From contig NZ_FPBH01000024.1 in NCBI RefSeq assembly GCF_900116445.1, positions 1 to 64,000 on the forward strand: a stretch of DNA of 64,000 bases, given 5' to 3'. Source of the DNA: Paraburkholderia aspalathi. GTDB taxonomy: Bacteria > Pseudomonadota > Gammaproteobacteria > Burkholderiales > Burkholderiaceae. The number at the start of each line of letters is the position of its first letter. Within the stretch, counting starts at the first letter, position 1. Under the pieces are notes generated by a model. The model saw only the letters and a program-made list of their open reading frames with translations, searched no databases and was not told the DNA's origin. Below are positions 43,363 through 52,699 of the stretch, in pieces. The position numbers were made by a program, and so were the translations under genes.

Positions 43363-43680
43363 TTACCGGAAATGGTCCATATGCAGCGCGGCGGCCAGTG
43401 CCGCATCGGTGCCCGGGCGATCGAGTGCCTGCGCGAACGCGCTGTACATGTTGGCTAGCGCCGCGCGTTGCCCGTTAATGTCAAGCCCCTCGATTTCGTC
43501 CAGCAATCCTGGCGCGAAGGAGACCGCGACCGGTACCTCATGATTGTCCCGAATGAATGAAAAAACCAGCCCGCCTTTGCCCGCGGAGCTCACCACGAAC
43601 GGGATCCGACGCGCCTCGAAGTACCGGCCGAACTGCTCTGCCAGCTCCCGTTGTATACCTGCAGGAACGGATATCGACAT
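43363..43680 (-). CDS. Hypothetical protein, 105 aa
   Basis: MSISVPAGIQRELAEQFGRY and FSFIRDNHEVPVAVSFAPGL, LLDEIEGLDINGQRAALANM. A compact alpha/beta protein without membrane segment; I do not recognise the family. Start at the ATG with AGGCCTCACC upstream. Confidence 0.65.
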   Translation of the reverse strand: MSISVPAGIQRELAEQFGRYFEARRIPFVVSSAGKGGLVFSFIRDNHEVPVAVSFAPGLLDEIEGLDINGQRAALANMYSAFAQALDRPGTDAALAAALHMDHFR

Positions 43681-44008
43681 GGTGAGGCCTGTTGGGTCGG
43701 ATTCGGTTGGGCGCGCGGTCAGTTTCACAGGGTCTGCGAAATGTCATGCAAGGCGGCTGTGACATTCATACCGGCCTGGGTGAGCCGTTTCGTTCTCCAC
43801 AGCATGGAGTCGAAAGGTGAACCCATGTGCAGCATCAGGCGTGCCTGCGGTAGCTTTGCAGTCACGACGTGAGCGGAACAGCGTCGTGAATCAGGTTCTG
43901 ACAGGCGACGCCAGGGCACGTCCCTTGCTGGCGGGATGCAGTAAACCGTGATCCGCGGCAAATCGCTCGTGGATGAAAGTGGACGTATCTTATTTACAGG
44001 GGAATCAG
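43681..44008. other. Intergenic, divergent promoters
   Basis: About 330 bases between divergently oriented small genes; no gene supported. Confidence 0.4.
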
Positions 44009-44200
44009 ATGCCCGCGAAATCAAAAGCCCAAAAGATGGCTGCTGGTGTGGCGCTCGTCGCAAAGAAGGGAGAGAAGCCGGCAGGAGAACTCAGGGGTGC
44101 CGCGAAGTCGATGTACGAGTCGATGAACAGGGAGCAGCTTGAAGCATTCGCGTCAACCAGCCAGAAAGGTAAGCCGGTCCATAAATCGAAATTCGGATAA
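44009..44200 (+). CDS. DUF3008-type small protein, 63 aa
   Basis: MPAKSKAQKMAAGVALVAKK followed by GAAKSMYESMNREQLEAFAS and a KGKPVHKSKFG tail matches the DUF3008 small basic proteins. AGGGGAATC precedes the ATG. Function unknown. Confidence 0.8.
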   Translation: MPAKSKAQKMAAGVALVAKKGEKPAGELRGAAKSMYESMNREQLEAFASTSQKGKPVHKSKFG

Positions 44201-44355
44201 ATGGATTCGCCGATCGGCTGATTCGCGACCCGGTTGTGGTCAATGCTGGAAAGGTGCTGTCCGGAGCCTCGGCCCGAATGCATGCTTCATGACGAGCTTC
44301 GCGGAACTGATGACCAAATCAGGCCTGACGAATGCGAAATAGCCTGGAGACCGAC

Positions 44356-44643
44356 ATGGCAGCGACAGTCCCCATCGTTTTGTTCGTGGTTGTCGCGGCT
44401 TGCTATGCGCACTATGCGATCCCGAAGTTCACCAGGGGCGCGATGCAGAGGGTGGTCGCTCACGCTGTCCTGCTGCTGGTAGGTGTTGCCTGCGGCGCTG
44501 CAAGCATGTGGACAACGGGACTGGGTGGGCCGGGACCGGCGGCGCCGCGGTGGCTGGTATTCGTCATCGCCTTTGGCACCGTGCACGTGCCGGCAGCGGC
44601 GATCCTGTTTATCAAGCAGTTGCGCGGATCGGCGCAATCATGA
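44356..44643 (+). CDS. Small membrane protein, 95 aa
   Basis: Three hydrophobic segments: VPIVLFVVVAACYAHYAIP, RVVAHAVLLLVGVACGAASM and APRWLVFVIAFGTVHVPAAAILFI. TGGAGACCGAC lies before the ATG; an upstream in-frame ATG at 44332 lacks a site. Unrecognised; possibly co-transcribed with the DUF3008 gene 155 bases upstream. Confidence 0.65.
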   Translation: MAATVPIVLFVVVAACYAHYAIPKFTRGAMQRVVAHAVLLLVGVACGAASMWTTGLGGPGPAAPRWLVFVIAFGTVHVPAAAILFIKQLRGSAQS

Positions 44644-44750
44644 AAATACGCCCGGCGGCCGGCAGGCGCGAGCGGGAGTCGATCCCGGCAAGCGGCGTAA
44701 CCGGGCGAATCACGACTGACCGCGCACCAGTGCGTCGAGACCCATGCCTT

Positions 44751-45032
44751 TCACGTATCGATCCTGCTGTCACTTCGTTGTACGAAAGGTTGGGTAGCCT
44801 GGCCACCGGAGATGTCGTCATCACGCTCATTGATCCACGCAATGGCCGATTGGCGCCCGCACTGGATAGCCTCTTCCTCGCTGTCAAACCATGCGAGGTT
44901 GCGCTCGATGTGCATTTCAGTGTCGACATCATCGTCAGACGAGGACCGCGTCAGGCGCGCGTGCGCGAAGAAGAGTCCAAACGAGAAATCTGGCGTCGCG
45001 TCGACGATCCAGCCGTGATAGGAGAACGTCAT
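44751..45032 (-). CDS. Small protein, paralogue of 62996-63268
   Basis: A 93-residue protein: MTFSYHGWIVDATPDFSFGL, ARLTRSSSDDDVD and FDSEEEAIQCGRQSAIAWIN. The 62996-63268 product has the same order (YSGWVIHPVV, AAATIVDRDGEE, RSQEAMDRAVELAIAWIH). Pattern: short beta sheet then one helix ending AIAWI. CGGAGCGGACC upstream. Function unknown. Confidence 0.75.
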   Translation of the reverse strand: MTFSYHGWIVDATPDFSFGLFFAHARLTRSSSDDDVDTEMHIERNLAWFDSEEEAIQCGRQSAIAWINERDDDISGGQATQPFVQRSDSRIDT

Positions 45033-45514
45033 GGTCCGCTCCGATACTTCAAACTGACCGGGATTTCGAACGAGCACGGATTCGTGATGATGCAGCCGCC
45101 AGAACGAGGGGCGACTCCGGGGACGTCGGCTTATGCGCGAGCGTCACATCAATGTCGTGCTGCACTTACTGTTATAGACCCTACGGTGTAGCGTGCCAGC
45201 GTTTCCCATCGTTTTTCTGAGGCTGTAACGATCCGCTGTCGCGATCTGCCGCATCACCACTCCACTGGCGGCATGCCTCCTGCACGTCCGGCAGCCGCGC
45301 AGCCTCGTCTGTTCGAACTGACGGGTCCTTTCCTTCCGGGGAGTCCCGGCGTACGCTACCAGTCTGAGCCCATTCTCATCATCCATTGCCAGCGCGGCTC
45401 GAACCGCGTCGATGCATATCCTGGCCTGTAACCGTTTAATGACCACCGACGCCCCACCCTCGGCCCCCCCAACCCGACTCCGCCCCGGCTGCGCCCGCCC
45501 CACTGGACTTTCCG
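45033..45514. other. Upstream region of the CheB/CheR hybrid gene
   Basis: Contains the ATG at 45439 and C7 tract discussed with the next gene. On minus, a frame with VAYAGTPRKERTRQFEQTRL near 45300-45400 looks somewhat protein-like but has no ribosome site, so it is not called. Confidence 0.45.
45464..45470 (+). repeat. C7 mononucleotide tract at the probable gene start
   Basis: Seven consecutive C within CGGCCCCCCCAAC. Upstream ATG 45439 opens MTTDAPPSAPP in a frame that differs by one base from the large hybrid-kinase frame; with one C fewer the Pro/Ala-rich leader would run straight into PLDFPVVGIGASAGG. Confidence 0.7.
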
Positions 45515-48500
45515 GTGGTGGGCATAGGGGCGTCGGCCGGTGGCATCCAGGCGCCCCTGCGCTTCTTCGAACAGATGCCCCAGGACGCCGGCATGGCGTT
45601 TGTCGTTGTGCTTCACCTGTCGCCCCGACACGAGAGCCGCGCCGACGACGTGATCCAGCGGGTGACCGCGATGCCAGTCGCGCAGGTGCGCGAACCGACG
45701 CGCATCGAAAAGAATCATGTCTATCTGATCTCACCGTCCAACGATCTCTCGATGGCCGACGGTTATCTGCGGGTGACGCACGCTGAACGCCATGCTGGAC
45801 GGCCGGTCGCCATCGACCGGTTTTTCCGCAGCCTCGCCGAGGTCCACGGCTCCCGCGCCATCAGCGTCATCCTGTCTGGCACCGGCAGCGACGACGCGGT
45901 CGGCATCGGTCGCATCAAGGAGTGCGGAGGCATCACGCTCGCGCAAAGTCCCGGGGATGCGGAATACCCGGAGATGCCGCAAAACGCGCTCGCGAGCGGC
46001 CTCGTGGACATCGCGCTGCCGGTCGTCGACCTGCCGCAAAAACTGGTCGAACTGTGGACGAATGCCCGGACCATCCAGTTGCCGGCCGACGATACGGCTT
46101 CAACTGTCGTGAAGGCGCCCGCCGCTGCAAACGAGACCGCTGAACACGCCTTGCAGGAGATCCTGTCGACCCTGCGCGTGCGGACCGGTCACGACTTCCG
46201 GCATTACAAGCGCGCCGCCGTGCTGCGACGCATCGAACGGCGCCTGCAGGTCAACGCCCTGCCCGATCTGCCGGCCTATGAGCAGTTTCTGGGCAAGCAT
46301 GCCGACGAAACCCGTGCGCTGCTCAGGGACATGCTGATCGGCGTGACGAATTTCTTTCGTGACCGCGAGGCGTTCGAGGCGCTCGAACGGGAGGTCATGC
46401 CCCGCATCCTCGCCGGCAAGCACGACGAGCAGGTTCGCGTGTGGGTAGCGGGCTGCTCCACGGGTGAAGAAGCCTATTCCGTGGCGATCCTGCTTTGCGA
46501 GGAAATCGCCAGCGGGACAGAAGCGGATCGCATCCAGGTGTTCGCCACTGACATCGACGAGCGGGCGATCGAGGTGGCCCGGGCCGGCCGCTATCCGGAC
46601 TCGATCCTGACCGACGTTCCGCCAGCGCGGTTGCGGCAGTTTTTTACGCATGAGCGCAGTGGTTATACGGTCAATAAATTGCTGCGCGAAAAGGTGCTGT
46701 TCGCCGCGCACAATATCCTGCGCGATCCGCCGTTCTCCCAGCTTGATCTGGTGGCGTGCCGCAATCTGCTCATCTATCTCGATCGCACCGTCCAGCGTCG
46801 GGCGCTGCAGACTTTTCATTTCGCGCTGCAGCCCGGCGGGTATCTGTTTCTCGGCAGTTCCGAATCGGCAGAAATTGCGGAAGACCTGTTTTCTCCGGTC
46901 GACAAGAAAAACCGCATCTATCGCGCCAGGCCTGTCACGAGCGGCAAACGGGTCGCGCCATCTCTGCCGGTCGCCGGCCGGGCGGCGCAACCCGTGTCGG
47001 TCGATGTTGCGAAACCTCCGCGACAGGCCGCCAGTTATTCATTTGCCCCACTGCACCGGCAGGTGATCGAGCATTACGCAGCGCCCAGCATCCTGGTCGA
47101 CCGGGATGCGGAAATCCCGCACATGTCCGAACAGGCCGGCCGCTTCCAGCGCTACGTGGGAGGCGAACCATCGCATAACCTGCTCCGGATGATCAATCCG
47201 GACCTGCGCCTCGAGCTGAGAACGGCGCTGTTCCAGGTACTGCAGCACGGCAGCAGCGTGAAGGTGGAGCACGTACGGCTCTCGCGCGGCGATACCGGGT
47301 CCTACGTCAATCTGACGGTGCATCCGTTCCACGACGATGCAGCCGGGGGTAACGTGATGGCCGTATTTTTTGACGAGCTTGAGGATACCGACAGTCAGGA
47401 AAGCCAGGAGAACCCGGAAGCTGGCCTCCCCACCGACCAGAATCCCGTCATCACGCACCTCGAGAACGAGTTACACCGCACGAAGGAACTGCTGCAGTCG
47501 AATATCGAGCAGTCGAACGTATCGAATGAGGAGCTGAAGGCATCAAACGAGGAGTTACGCTCGGCGACGGAGGAACTTGAAACCAGCAAGGAAGAACTGC
47601 AGTCCGTCAATGAGGAACTGGTCACGGTCAACGCCGAGTTGCAGACGAAGGTCGAGGATGAGGCCAGGGCGAACGACGACCTGCAGAATCTGATTGCGTC
47701 GACCGGCATTGCAACCATCTTTGTCTACCGGGGCATGCGCATCAAGCGCTTTACGGCGCCCGCGGTCGGCATCTTCAACATTATCCCGACGGACATTGGC
47801 CGGCCGTTGCTGGACCTGACGCACCGCCTGAACTACCCCGAACTGGCGCAGGACGCTGCGGCAGCATTCGAAACGCTGAAGCTGACTGAACGGGAAGTCA
47901 GCACGCGTGACGGACAGTGGTTCATCGCGCGGCTCACGCCCTACCGGACGCTTGATGACCGCATCGACGGCGCGGTGCTCACCCTTATCGACATCACGGC
48001 ACGCCGACAGGCGGAAGCGGCGGCGCAGGCAAGCGAAGAGCGGCTGAAGTTCGCGGCGCTCACCACCAACGACTATGCGATCATCGTGCAGGATCAGGAC
48101 GGCACGATCGTGAGCTGGAACAGGGGCGCGCAGAACGTGTTCGGCTTCGGCGAAGAAGAAGCGCTCGGCCAGCCGGTCGATCTGATCTTCTCGGCCGAGG
48201 ACCGGACACAGGGGGCGCCGCTTGCCGAACGCACGGAGGCCGCGAAGTCGGGGCGGGCGGATGACGAGCGGTGGCATGTGCGCAAGGACGGCAGACGAAT
48301 CTACTGTAGCGGCGTGATGACGCCGATCGAGACACCGGGCTTCCGGGGGTTCGCCAAGATCGCGCGCGATCTCACCGATCGCAAAAGCGTTGAAAGCCAG
48401 CAGACCGTTCAGCTTGAACTCGAGCGGCGGGTGCGCGAGCGTGCAGAATTGGCCAACCGGCAGAAGGACGAGTTTTTCGCGGTGCTCTCGCACGAGCTCA

Positions 48501-49567
48501 AGAACCCACTGAACCTGATTCACGTCAAGGCCGAGATGTTATCTCGCGCGGCGGAGTTCCGGGAAGCCCCGCTCATCCAGGATGCGGCCGACGTCATTCT
48601 TCGCGCGGTCGTGGGTCAGGCGAAGATCATTGACGACCTGCTGGATCTGTCACGGGCGCGCACGGGAAAGCTCGCGCTCCACCTCGCCGCGGTCGATATG
48701 GCTTCGATTGTGCACACAGTGGTCGATGCGAGTGCAGTCGACGCAGCAGCCAGTGGCATTACGTTGTCGGTGTCCGGTGTGGACACGCCCATCCCGATCC
48801 AGGCGGATGCCGTGCGCGTCGAACAGATGCTCTGGAATGTGATCCGCAATGCGCTGAAATTCACGCCGTCAGGAGGAAGGGTCGATGTGGTCGTATCCCA
48901 TGGCAACGGGTACGTAAGCGTTGATGTGACTGACACGGGACAGGGCATTGCTCCTGATTTTCTGCCGCGGGTGTTTGACATGTTCAGTCAGGCCCATACC
49001 GGTGCGGGCCGCGAGCACGGCGGGCTGGGCATCGGTCTGTCGCTGGTCCGGCAACTGGCGCAGATGCACGGCGGCCGGATCGAGGCCTATTCCGAAGGAA
49101 TTGGACGAGGCGCGCGTTTCTGCCTCAGGTTGCCCGACATCGCGCCCGCGTCGCCCTCACCGTCCCCGCGCATTGCCGTTGATGCGAGCGTGCTGCATGG
49201 GTTACGTGTATTGCTCGTTGACGATTCTGCAGAAGGGCTTGAGGGTTTCCGGGCGCTGCTGGAAATGGAAGGCGCACAGGTCCGGCCTGAACCGGGCGGC
49301 AAGTCCGCGCTCGCCGCTGCGAAAGAGACGCAATTTGACCTGGTCCTGTCGGACATCGGCATGCCCGGTATGAGCGGTTATGACCTCATCGCAGAACTAC
49401 GAAAACTCCCGCAGACGGCAACCATCCCGGCCATCGCGCTGACTGGGTTCGGACGGAATAAGGATGAGGCCGAAGCACTGCAGGCGGGTTTCGACGCACA
49501 TCTGGGAAAGCCAGTGTCGCTGCACGCGTTGCTGGCCGCAATCGCCGATATCCGGTCGAGGCGGTAA
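45515..49567 (+). CDS. CheB-CheR-PAS-histidine kinase-receiver hybrid
   Basis: A 1350-residue multidomain signalling protein. In order: CheB methylesterase (IGASAGG 4-10, HLSPRH His34, GTGSDDAVG near 123), CheR methyltransferase (TNFFRDREAFEALEREVMPR, VAGCSTGEEAYSVAIL), a long coiled coil (NEELKASNEELRSATEELET, about 660-720), two PAS domains (about 725-830 and 850-960), HisKA (LSHELKNPLN, His near 992), HATPase (NALKFTPSGG, GLGIGLSLV) and a C-terminal receiver (DLVLSDIGMPGMSGYD, Asp near 1280). CheB here lacks its own receiver. GTG at 45515 lacks a good site; the true start is probably ATG 45439, separated by a C7 frameshift. Confidence 0.88.
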   Translation: MVGIGASAGGIQAPLRFFEQMPQDAGMAFVVVLHLSPRHESRADDVIQRVTAMPVAQVREPTRIEKNHVYLISPSNDLSMADGYLRVTHAERHAGRPVAIDRFFRSLAEVHGSRAISVILSGTGSDDAVGIGRIKECGGITLAQSPGDAEYPEMPQNALASGLVDIALPVVDLPQKLVELWTNARTIQLPADDTASTVVKAPAAANETAEHALQEILSTLRVRTGHDFRHYKRAAVLRRIERRLQVNALPDLPAYEQFLGKHADETRALLRDMLIGVTNFFRDREAFEALEREVMPRILAGKHDEQVRVWVAGCSTGEEAYSVAILLCEEIASGTEADRIQVFATDIDERAIEVARAGRYPDSILTDVPPARLRQFFTHERSGYTVNKLLREKVLFAAHNILRDPPFSQLDLVACRNLLIYLDRTVQRRALQTFHFALQPGGYLFLGSSESAEIAEDLFSPVDKKNRIYRARPVTSGKRVAPSLPVAGRAAQPVSVDVAKPPRQAASYSFAPLHRQVIEHYAAPSILVDRDAEIPHMSEQAGRFQRYVGGEPSHNLLRMINPDLRLELRTALFQVLQHGSSVKVEHVRLSRGDTGSYVNLTVHPFHDDAAGGNVMAVFFDELEDTDSQESQENPEAGLPTDQNPVITHLENELHRTKELLQSNIEQSNVSNEELKASNEELRSATEELETSKEELQSVNEELVTVNAELQTKVEDEARANDDLQNLIASTGIATIFVYRGMRIKRFTAPAVGIFNIIPTDIGRPLLDLTHRLNYPELAQDAAAAFETLKLTEREVSTRDGQWFIARLTPYRTLDDRIDGAVLTLIDITARRQAEAAAQASEERLKFAALTTNDYAIIVQDQDGTIVSWNRGAQNVFGFGEEEALGQPVDLIFSAEDRTQGAPLAERTEAAKSGRADDERWHVRKDGRRIYCSGVMTPIETPGFRGFAKIARDLTDRKSVESQQTVQLELERRVRERAELANRQKDEFFAVLSHELKNPLNLIHVKAEMLSRAAEFREAPLIQDAADVILRAVVGQAKIIDDLLDLSRARTGKLALHLAAVDMASIVHTVVDASAVDAAASGITLSVSGVDTPIPIQADAVRVEQMLWNVIRNALKFTPSGGRVDVVVSHGNGYVSVDVTDTGQGIAPDFLPRVFDMFSQAHTGAGREHGGLGIGLSLVRQLAQMHGGRIEAYSEGIGRGARFCLRLPDIAPASPSPSPRIAVDASVLHGLRVLLVDDSAEGLEGFRALLEMEGAQVRPEPGGKSALAAAKETQFDLVLSDIGMPGMSGYDLIAELRKLPQTATIPAIALTGFGRNKDEAEALQAGFDAHLGKPVSLHALLAAIADIRSRR

Positions 49568-50127
49568 AGGGGGGCCGGCGGTAGCGGGAAGCAACTTCGT
49601 CCACTATTGGTTAATGAACTTGGCCGAAACTTGACGACAAGGCAAGACCCCGTTGCAGGGCTCGCGTCGATCCGCAGTGGTGGTTCATCAAGACTGCGAT
49701 GAACCGTGTCGCTCGGACCTTGTTGCAGATGAGTGTGATGACCAGGTCATTTGAATAAAACACTTATTCCTGTCCTTATGACTGGGATTTGTGCTCAAAG
49801 GTGGGCGCCTCGTTGACGGATCACGAACGGCTAGGCAAAGCGCGTTCCTCATTCAGATCGGCCAATACCAAAATCATGTTTCACGTCAGGCGCAGCATTT
49901 TCCGTCATTGGCCACATCGCTCAATCGATATTTATTCCGTTTTTTGGCTTTAAAACGCAGTTCGCGCTGAACCTGAATATCGCCAGATCAACACTCGCGG
50001 AAGGCCGCGACTTACACTCTCCAAGCGGCAGGCATGCCCCGTATGGAGGCCCGCAGACATTCTGGTGGGCATTCACCGACCATCGGATCGCCGCTAATAC
50101 GGCGTATTGGCTACCAAACAAACCGCT
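49568..50127. other. Intergenic, nothing recognised
   Basis: 560 bases between convergent genes; no gene and no clear terminator hairpin with T-run were seen. Confidence 0.45.
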
Positions 50128-51180
50128 TCAGTCGAGCGCGTCACTGTCATCCCGCGAAACGTCAGTGCCGACGCAAGGTGAGAAGGAACTCCTGGCTCGC
50201 TGTCGATGGGAAGCACGTCCATCTGCGCGGCCAGAACTGCGAACATCGTCATGCTCGCGCAACGCACTCAATTTCGTGCGGATCAAACGCTTGACCGGAA
50301 CCGTGGCGAGCCCGACCAGGTGCGCGAAGACAAGTTGCCTCCAGATGCGGTCAACATTGAACCTGCGCGTCCGCGCCTGGCGCTCGAGGACTCTCTTCCG
50401 GTCCGGCAAATGCAGCAGGGAGCAGTGTTTAAACCAGCGAAGGTCCCGGTGAGTGTTTCCGGACCAATGGCGACCGACGACCCGATACGAGCCCACATCG
50501 ATGATCTGGTGTCCGTCATCGGCAAGTAGGTTAAGCGCTGCCGAAACGAACGCTTCGTCTCCGTTGTGACTGAGTTGGTCAGTCACAAGCCTGTAGCGAT
50601 TGAAGCATTCGCGCGCACGGGGCACCAATTCGGCGATGAAGTTCGCAGAAGCGAAGAGACACTCGCCCCCAAACCACCGTGGGTTCTCTAGCGGCCTACC
50701 CGCGACCATCTCCAGATCGGAAATGACGCGCTCCGCGCCATATGCGAAGAACTCCTGATCTGAAATGTCGAATGCGCCCGCACCGCAGCGATAACAGCGT
50801 TGCAACACGCCCTGATCGAACGATCGCAGCGCGACCATATCTGTATCAAGAAGGAGGGCCAGCGTCCCCTTTGGCAAGCTTTCGCCTATCTGTTGCAAAA
50901 GATCGAGCTTGAAGTGAGCCGCGTAAAAGCGTGTTGTTTTAGGCAGCGTCAATGACGGTTTCAGTTCAAGCAACTTCAGGCGTGCACTCCCGTTGACGTC
51001 AGCGAGGTAGCCTTCTACCTGCTCCCGGGCATTCGTGGCAATCGTGAGCGCCGGAATCCGGGCTGCAAGCAGGCTCCGGTTCAACGTTATCGCCTGTTCG
51101 ACATAACCGAAGGAGTCGACACTCGTGCAATTCGGGCTCCCATTTCCTTGCGGGTCGATATAAACAAGTGCGCAGGGCAT
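50128..51180 (-). CDS. Putative GT-A-type glycosyltransferase
   Basis: A 350-residue soluble protein: MPCALVYIDPQGNGSPNCTS, FGYVEQAITLNRSLLAARIP, then LLLDTDMVAL, a DxD-type metal/nucleotide-sugar motif, WFGGECLFASANFIAEL and HNGDEAFVSAALNLL. The order (Rossmann-like entry, DTD, acceptor region) suggests a GT-A glycosyltransferase, but I cannot name the family or sugar. Start at 51180 is preferred because the fold begins there; an extended frame runs to 51306. The C-terminus is basic and low-complexity. It stands alone between two gene-poor stretches. Confidence 0.6.
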   Translation of the reverse strand: MPCALVYIDPQGNGSPNCTSVDSFGYVEQAITLNRSLLAARIPALTIATNAREQVEGYLADVNGSARLKLLELKPSLTLPKTTRFYAAHFKLDLLQQIGESLPKGTLALLLDTDMVALRSFDQGVLQRCYRCGAGAFDISDQEFFAYGAERVISDLEMVAGRPLENPRWFGGECLFASANFIAELVPRARECFNRYRLVTDQLSHNGDEAFVSAALNLLADDGHQIIDVGSYRVVGRHWSGNTHRDLRWFKHCSLLHLPDRKRVLERQARTRRFNVDRIWRQLVFAHLVGLATVPVKRLIRTKLSALREHDDVRSSGRADGRASHRQRARSSFSPCVGTDVSRDDSDALD

Positions 51181-51986
51181 GACACTCACATGATCCTGGT
51201 CTCTTGCGCACGCCGAGCGATCATCGACAAGGCCAATGCCTGCATCAACCAGTTTTACACATTCGTAGAGTCTCGCGCCAGCCATCGATCCACCGTTATT
51301 CCGCATTTTCGACCACGCTTGCCGCGCGACGTTTCGCCAGCGGCGGCATGGTCGATAGACTCAAGCTTCGTCCAGTTGCACCGGCCGTTGCATCGCAAAA
51401 ACGTAGCATCTGGCGGACGTAGTATCCGCTGACCACCCCCGGAAGTCAGCCTTACCGGTCACGACGGCTGTCCGGTCATATTTATACGTAACAATAGTCG
51501 CGTGCCACAATCTGTTTCCTGGCATGGTCCGCACCACTAACGGATTCGTACAACCCGATGACATGCCCGGCGTTGCTGCATCGTCGGTTCGGGAATCTTC
51601 GTCCCCATGGGACACGCAACTGCGGCGAATACCGGACCGCCGGCCGACGCTTCCTTCGTTCCAGGCGAAATCGCCTGTGCCCTCGCCAGTCTTTGCCGCA
51701 CCACGATGGCCTCTACTGCGCCGCTTCGCGAGCATCGATCTGGCGCGAGAAGCCGCACCTGATAGCACCGCGATCCAGGATTCCGGGCACGCGTGATGCT
51801 ACGGTCTACATATCCTCTGCCCGCGGCGGGACCGATGCCGCAGCATGCCACTCACACGCGGGAACCGAGGCCGGCGGGAGCGTCGCAGGAGATATCGGGA
51901 ATGCTGCAGTTGTCGTCGTGCTTGGCGGCACGCAGTCCTGTCACGTCGTCTCATCAAACCATTGTTGATAAACAGGGAGCCCTTTC
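51181..51986. other. Gene-poor stretch, nothing recognised
   Basis: About 800 bases without a supported gene. Several frames are open on both strands as expected for GC-rich DNA, but none has a ribosome site, recognisable family or consistent codon use. May be eroded DNA. Confidence 0.45.
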
Positions 51987-52511
51987 ATGAACCAGATCAG
52001 TCAGTCCGCCACTGAAGGCGCCGCAAAGATCGCGCCCGCGAGCGACGATCCGGCCGACGGGCCGGGCCCCGATGTAATGGCGGCGGCGACGCTCGACGGC
52101 ACTACCGTGCTGAGCGCGGACGGCGACGACGTCGGCAAGATCGGGGAGATCATGCTCGACATGCGCACCGGCCGCGTAGCGTACGCGGTGCTGGCAAGCG
52201 GCGGCTTTCTTGGCATCGGCGGCAAGCTGTTCGCGATCCCATGGTGCGCGCTGACACTCGACAGGTCGCGCGAATGCTTTGTGCTGTCGGCATCGTCCGG
52301 GCAGATCAGGAATGCACCGGGCTTCGACAAGGATAACTGGCCGGCGATGGCCGATCCGGATTGGGCCACCACCGTGCATGCGTACTACGGCAGAAAGCCT
52401 TACTGGAAAGGCCGCACGGAAGCACCCGTGGACGAGCGCGGCGATCTGCGGATCGGTGAAAGCGTTGCGGATTCACCGGCGTCGCCGGAGCGAGGGGACG
52501 TCAAACTCTAA
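51987..52511 (+). CDS. PRC-barrel domain protein
   Basis: A 174-residue soluble protein with one PRC-barrel: MAAATLDGTTVLSADGDDVG, KIGEIMLDMRTGRVAYAVLA, GGFLGIGGKLFAIPWCALTL and a C-terminal FDKDNWPAMADPDWATTVHA. GGGAGCCCTTTC upstream. PRC-barrel stress proteins of this size are common in Burkholderiaceae and rhizobia; role unknown. Upstream of the CFA synthase gene. Confidence 0.87.
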   Translation: MNQISQSATEGAAKIAPASDDPADGPGPDVMAAATLDGTTVLSADGDDVGKIGEIMLDMRTGRVAYAVLASGGFLGIGGKLFAIPWCALTLDRSRECFVLSASSGQIRNAPGFDKDNWPAMADPDWATTVHAYYGRKPYWKGRTEAPVDERGDLRIGESVADSPASPERGDVKL

Positions 52512-52542
52512 CACTGGCGACCTTCGCGTCGCGCGGAAGTAA

Positions 52543-52577
52543 AAACCGCCGAATCACCTGAAAACGGGCCGCCGGTT
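52543..52577 (+). terminator. Possible terminator after the PRC-barrel gene
   Basis: AAAAACCG and CGGTTTTT can pair across an intervening GC-rich loop, and the right arm ends in a T5 run. The loop is long, so this is moderate evidence; the A/T arms would allow function in both directions. Confidence 0.4.
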
Positions 52578-52699
52578 TTTCCTTGTGAGCTTTCAACCTG
52601 AGAGAACCGGTGCCCCGTCGCCGCAACGGTCACGCCGGATATAACCCGTCTCGCCTGAAGCCAGCATCACATACCAAGTTGCTGCAAGGAGTAGATACC

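Noticed and set aside
42944-43543. Long plus-strand frame after the beta-helix gene
   Set aside because: Antisense to the gene at 43363-43680 and with no start signal; composition not protein-like throughout.
45144-45400. Minus-strand frame with VAYAGTPRKERTRQFE
   Set aside because: Protein-like composition but without a start or ribosome site, and overlapping the hybrid-kinase leader.
51361-51851. Several overlapping frames on both strands in the gene-poor stretch
   Set aside because: Arg/Ser-rich translations with no motif, as expected for GC-rich non-coding DNA.
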